This document shows positions 62,267 to 64,000 of a stretch of 64,000 nt of DNA, piece by piece. The notes beneath the pieces are model-generated. The model made no database searches. It saw only the letters and a list, made by a program, of their open reading frames with translations, and was not told the origin of the DNA. This DNA is from Pontibacter ramchanderi (GTDB lineage Bacteria; Bacteroidota; Bacteroidia; Cytophagales; Hymenobacteraceae): positions 186,001-250,000 of the forward strand of contig NZ_PJMU01000002.1 of NCBI RefSeq assembly GCF_002846395.1, given 5' to 3'. A program made the position numbers and the translations under genes. Position 1 is the stretch's first letter, and each line of letters opens with the position of its first letter.

Positions 62267-63311
62267 TGGTCTGTTAATTGAGGTGAAAGATAAATAGTAG
62301 TTAAGATTTAGGTTTAAGGTTTATAAAAAGCAAAGTCTAAAAGCTAGTATAAACACAAAGTCTGTATAGCGGTTCTTAACAGACCGGACACAGTGTCAAT
62401 ACCAACAATCATACATTAATTATATAAGCTTATTTAGTATTTAAATAAACTCTCTGGATAATTTGATTGCTCCAAACTAAGCATAGTTTCTAATATATAC
62501 AAAACTGCTATTTAAAAATTATCGCCTCTATCCCTTTCTTAATCAAAGCTTTAAACATCCATCTTGTGTTATTGCAAATCTAAACTAAATAACTGGAGGG
62601 ATTTTCAACTAACAACATCCTGATAATGAATAACAACCCAAAACAACACTCCATATCATCGCATAAATATATTACAAGAACACGATTTAAATACAACATT
62701 TCATGTTTTGTAACTAACTCTAATTCAGTGTTATAACATATACCAAATAAAGTACCGTCACAGTCCCTTAGCAGCAGTTTAGCTGCTTTAAGGGCTGCTT
62801 GTTGCAGCAATGCTCCCGGCAAATAAAATGGCCCTTGCCACCATTTGAGAAATAGGTAGCAGATGCTGTTTTAAGCATTTGAATTCTATGCCGCGCCAAG
62901 TAGTTTTCAGGAAAAAAAGGTACTCCTATTGCTTAAAATACATGTGTCAACTTAGCTCCAGCACCTCCAACCGACCTGCTACCCCTTCTGGTACAAACAG
63001 CCATTCATACCTCAAATAATATAAATATATAAATAGTTTGCATTAAGCATAATACTAGTTTTTTTTAGTTAAAATACTATAAATCAGACTCCAATCAATT
63101 TTTAAGACGTATAATGTTATTGTTGTTTAATTGAACTATAACATTAAACAATATATAGGTCACTATATTAGGTGTTTAAACATTAACTATAAATACTATT
63201 GTAGCAAACCAGCTACCAGAGTATACTTTGCTTCGCTTGTGAGTGCCCCCTCGTGGCACTTTTAAAACTGATCTTCACTAGCTCACCATCAATCTGAAAC
63301 CTTTTGGGACC
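62267..63311. other. 1045-base AT-rich divergent spacer between two SusC genes
   Basis: No convincing gene is present. It is the most AT-rich region of the window. Near 62765-62808 two adjacent hairpins occur (CCCTTAGCAGC with GCTGCTTTAAGGG, then GCTGC with GCAGC). A further inverted repeat TAATGTTAT-N17-ATAACATTA is at 63112-63146. It must hold the promoters and control sites of both transporter genes; the exact sites are not identified. Confidence 0.5.
63112..63146. promoter_or_regulatory. Inverted repeat upstream of the second SusC gene
   Basis: TAATGTTAT and ATAACATTA are perfect 9-base arms separated by 17 bases, about 165 bases before the ATG. It could be a regulator site, but the AT content makes chance matches likely. 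Confidence 0.3.
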
Positions 63312-64000
63312 ATGAAAAGACTACTACTAAGTTTTATTCTGGCGCTCGTCTTTCTGCAACAAGGCATGGCACAGACTAGAACAGTTACAGGTACGGTAAC
63401 AGACCAGGAAACCGGGCAGGGACTGCCTGGTGTTGCGGTACTTGTGCAGGGCACCACGGTCGGCACTGCTACTGGGGCAAGCGGCGAATACACGATCAAT
63501 GTGCCGGAAGGCTCTAACACGCTCGTCTTCCGCTTCATAGGCTACACCACCGTTACGCGAAATATCGGCAACGAAACAACCATCAATGTGACCATGAGCG
63601 TAGATACCCGGCAACTGCAGGAGGTGGTGGTAACGGCCGTAGGTATAGAGCGAACCGAGCGCTCATTGGGTTATGCTGTGCAGAATGTGGGCGGAGAGCA
63701 GTTAGCGCAGCGCTCTGAGCCAAACGTGGTGAATGCCTTGCAGGGCAAGGTGGCCGGTGTGGAGATCATCTCCTCGAGCGGTTTGCCAGGTGCCGGTACA
63801 CAGGTGTTCATCAGGGGTATCTCGTCTGCCACCGGTAACAACCAGCCGCTTTTTGTGGTGGACGGCATACCGATCGATAACTCTACCAATTTCACCTCCG
63901 CGCCAACGGTGGGTGGCGCCGCCTATTCTAACCGCGGCCTCGACATCAACCCGAACGACATCGAATCGATGACGGTACTGAAAGGCCCGGCTGCGGCGGC
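63312..64000 (+). CDS. Second SusC/RagA family transporter, N-terminal part
   Basis: The frame starts MKRLLLSFILALVFLQQGMA (signal peptide) and is open to the end of the window, 229 full codons. It has the same N-terminal domain as the first SusC (TVTGTVTDQETGQGLPGV), then a divergent TonB-box region (QEVVVTAVGIERTERSLGY) and the start of the plug (NVVNALQGKVAGVEI, GNNQPLFVVDGIPID). The motif TAVGIERTERSLGYAVQ is typical of a SusC subgroup different from the first gene's VGYGTQQKKD group. The gene continues beyond the window; a SusD partner is expected next. Confidence 0.93.
   Translation, partial: MKRLLLSFILALVFLQQGMAQTRTVTGTVTDQETGQGLPGVAVLVQGTTVGTATGASGEYTINVPEGSNTLVFRFIGYTTVTRNIGNETTINVTMSVDTRQLQEVVVTAVGIERTERSLGYAVQNVGGEQLAQRSEPNVVNALQGKVAGVEIISSSGLPGAGTQVFIRGISSATGNNQPLFVVDGIPIDNSTNFTSAPTVGGAAYSNRGLDINPNDIESMTVLKGPAAA

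Noticed and set aside
62580-62822. 80-codon minus-strand frame in the spacer between the SusC genes
   Set aside because: Its start covers two hairpins and the translation is irregular; no family seen.
1-64000. CRISPR arrays, tRNA or rRNA genes, transposases, prophage or toxin-antitoxin genes
   Set aside because: I looked for regularly spaced direct repeats, cloverleaf-like sequences and the usual protein motifs and found none.

Overview
The window looks like a chromosome segment of a Bacteroidota bacterium, most probably Hymenobacteraceae (Pontibacter or a close relative); this is inferred from gene content, not from a search. The support is: two SusC/RagA-type TonB-linked receptors with a SusD partner; PorT next to ubiE and a PorE-like TPR/propeller/OmpA protein; DUF5606, DUF4349 and fasciclin proteins; almost no Shine-Dalgarno sequences; and recurrent -7 boxes of the TAnnTTTG type. 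Base composition is mid-range in most genes and AT-rich in several spacers. No rRNA, tRNA, CRISPR array, transposase or phage gene was seen.

Layout. 1-6.8 kb: the 3' end of typA, a DUF4349 lipoprotein, an OmpA-type protein, and a tandem pair of paralogous lipoproteins with kinase-like active-site motifs. 6.8-11.5 kb (mostly minus strand): a small hydrophilic protein, an SDR, porT, ubiE and a PorE-like protein. 12-18.8 kb: engB, a TonB-C protein, DUF5606, fbp, aspartate kinase, enoyl-CoA hydratase, then a Fur/PerR regulator with a perfect 7-1-7 operator followed by a 2-Cys peroxiredoxin. 18.9-24 kb: a DsbA-family protein divergent from an HxlR regulator, crcB, a frameshifted VOC gene, a HAD hydrolase, a methyltransferase, a GNAT protein and an AT-rich membrane protein. 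24-31 kb: waaA-rsgA, SDR, fasciclin lipoprotein, cyclophilin, dicarboxylate symporter. 30.6-34.3 kb: the 5-oxoprolinase operon pxpB-pxpC-pxpA with an Nramp-type transporter. 35-39.9 kb: an AAA+ ATPase and VWA protein pair, a short membrane protein gene between them, and an acyl-ACP desaturase. 40-42.7 kb: three genes for a 3-amino-3,6-dideoxyhexose and its glycosyltransfer. 42.8-57.4 kb: IMPACT protein, corA, a large DUF3352/propeller protein, Usp, ATP-grasp, dtd, MazG-like, comB, gcvT, a CHASE3-type histidine kinase with a receiver protein, rnhB. 57.5-64 kb: SusD and SusC (minus strand), then after about 1 kb of AT-rich spacer a divergent second SusC that runs off the end.

The most unusual signals are not genes. 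The hexamer GGTATA (or its complement TATACC), usually as AGGTATA, is scattered through most genes and spacers at roughly ten times the chance rate in the 2-kb stretch that was counted, yet is absent from the 3.1-kb SusC gene. It even supplies stop codons. In addition, several intergenic regions share mosaic repeats: a palindromic TGCACGATTCGGACAGGT unit, a 111-bp element with perfect 14-bp terminal inverted repeats, purine-rich AGTTTAGG-like tracts that begin at stop codons, and a colinear decayed repeat of about 0.5 kb present in two spacers.
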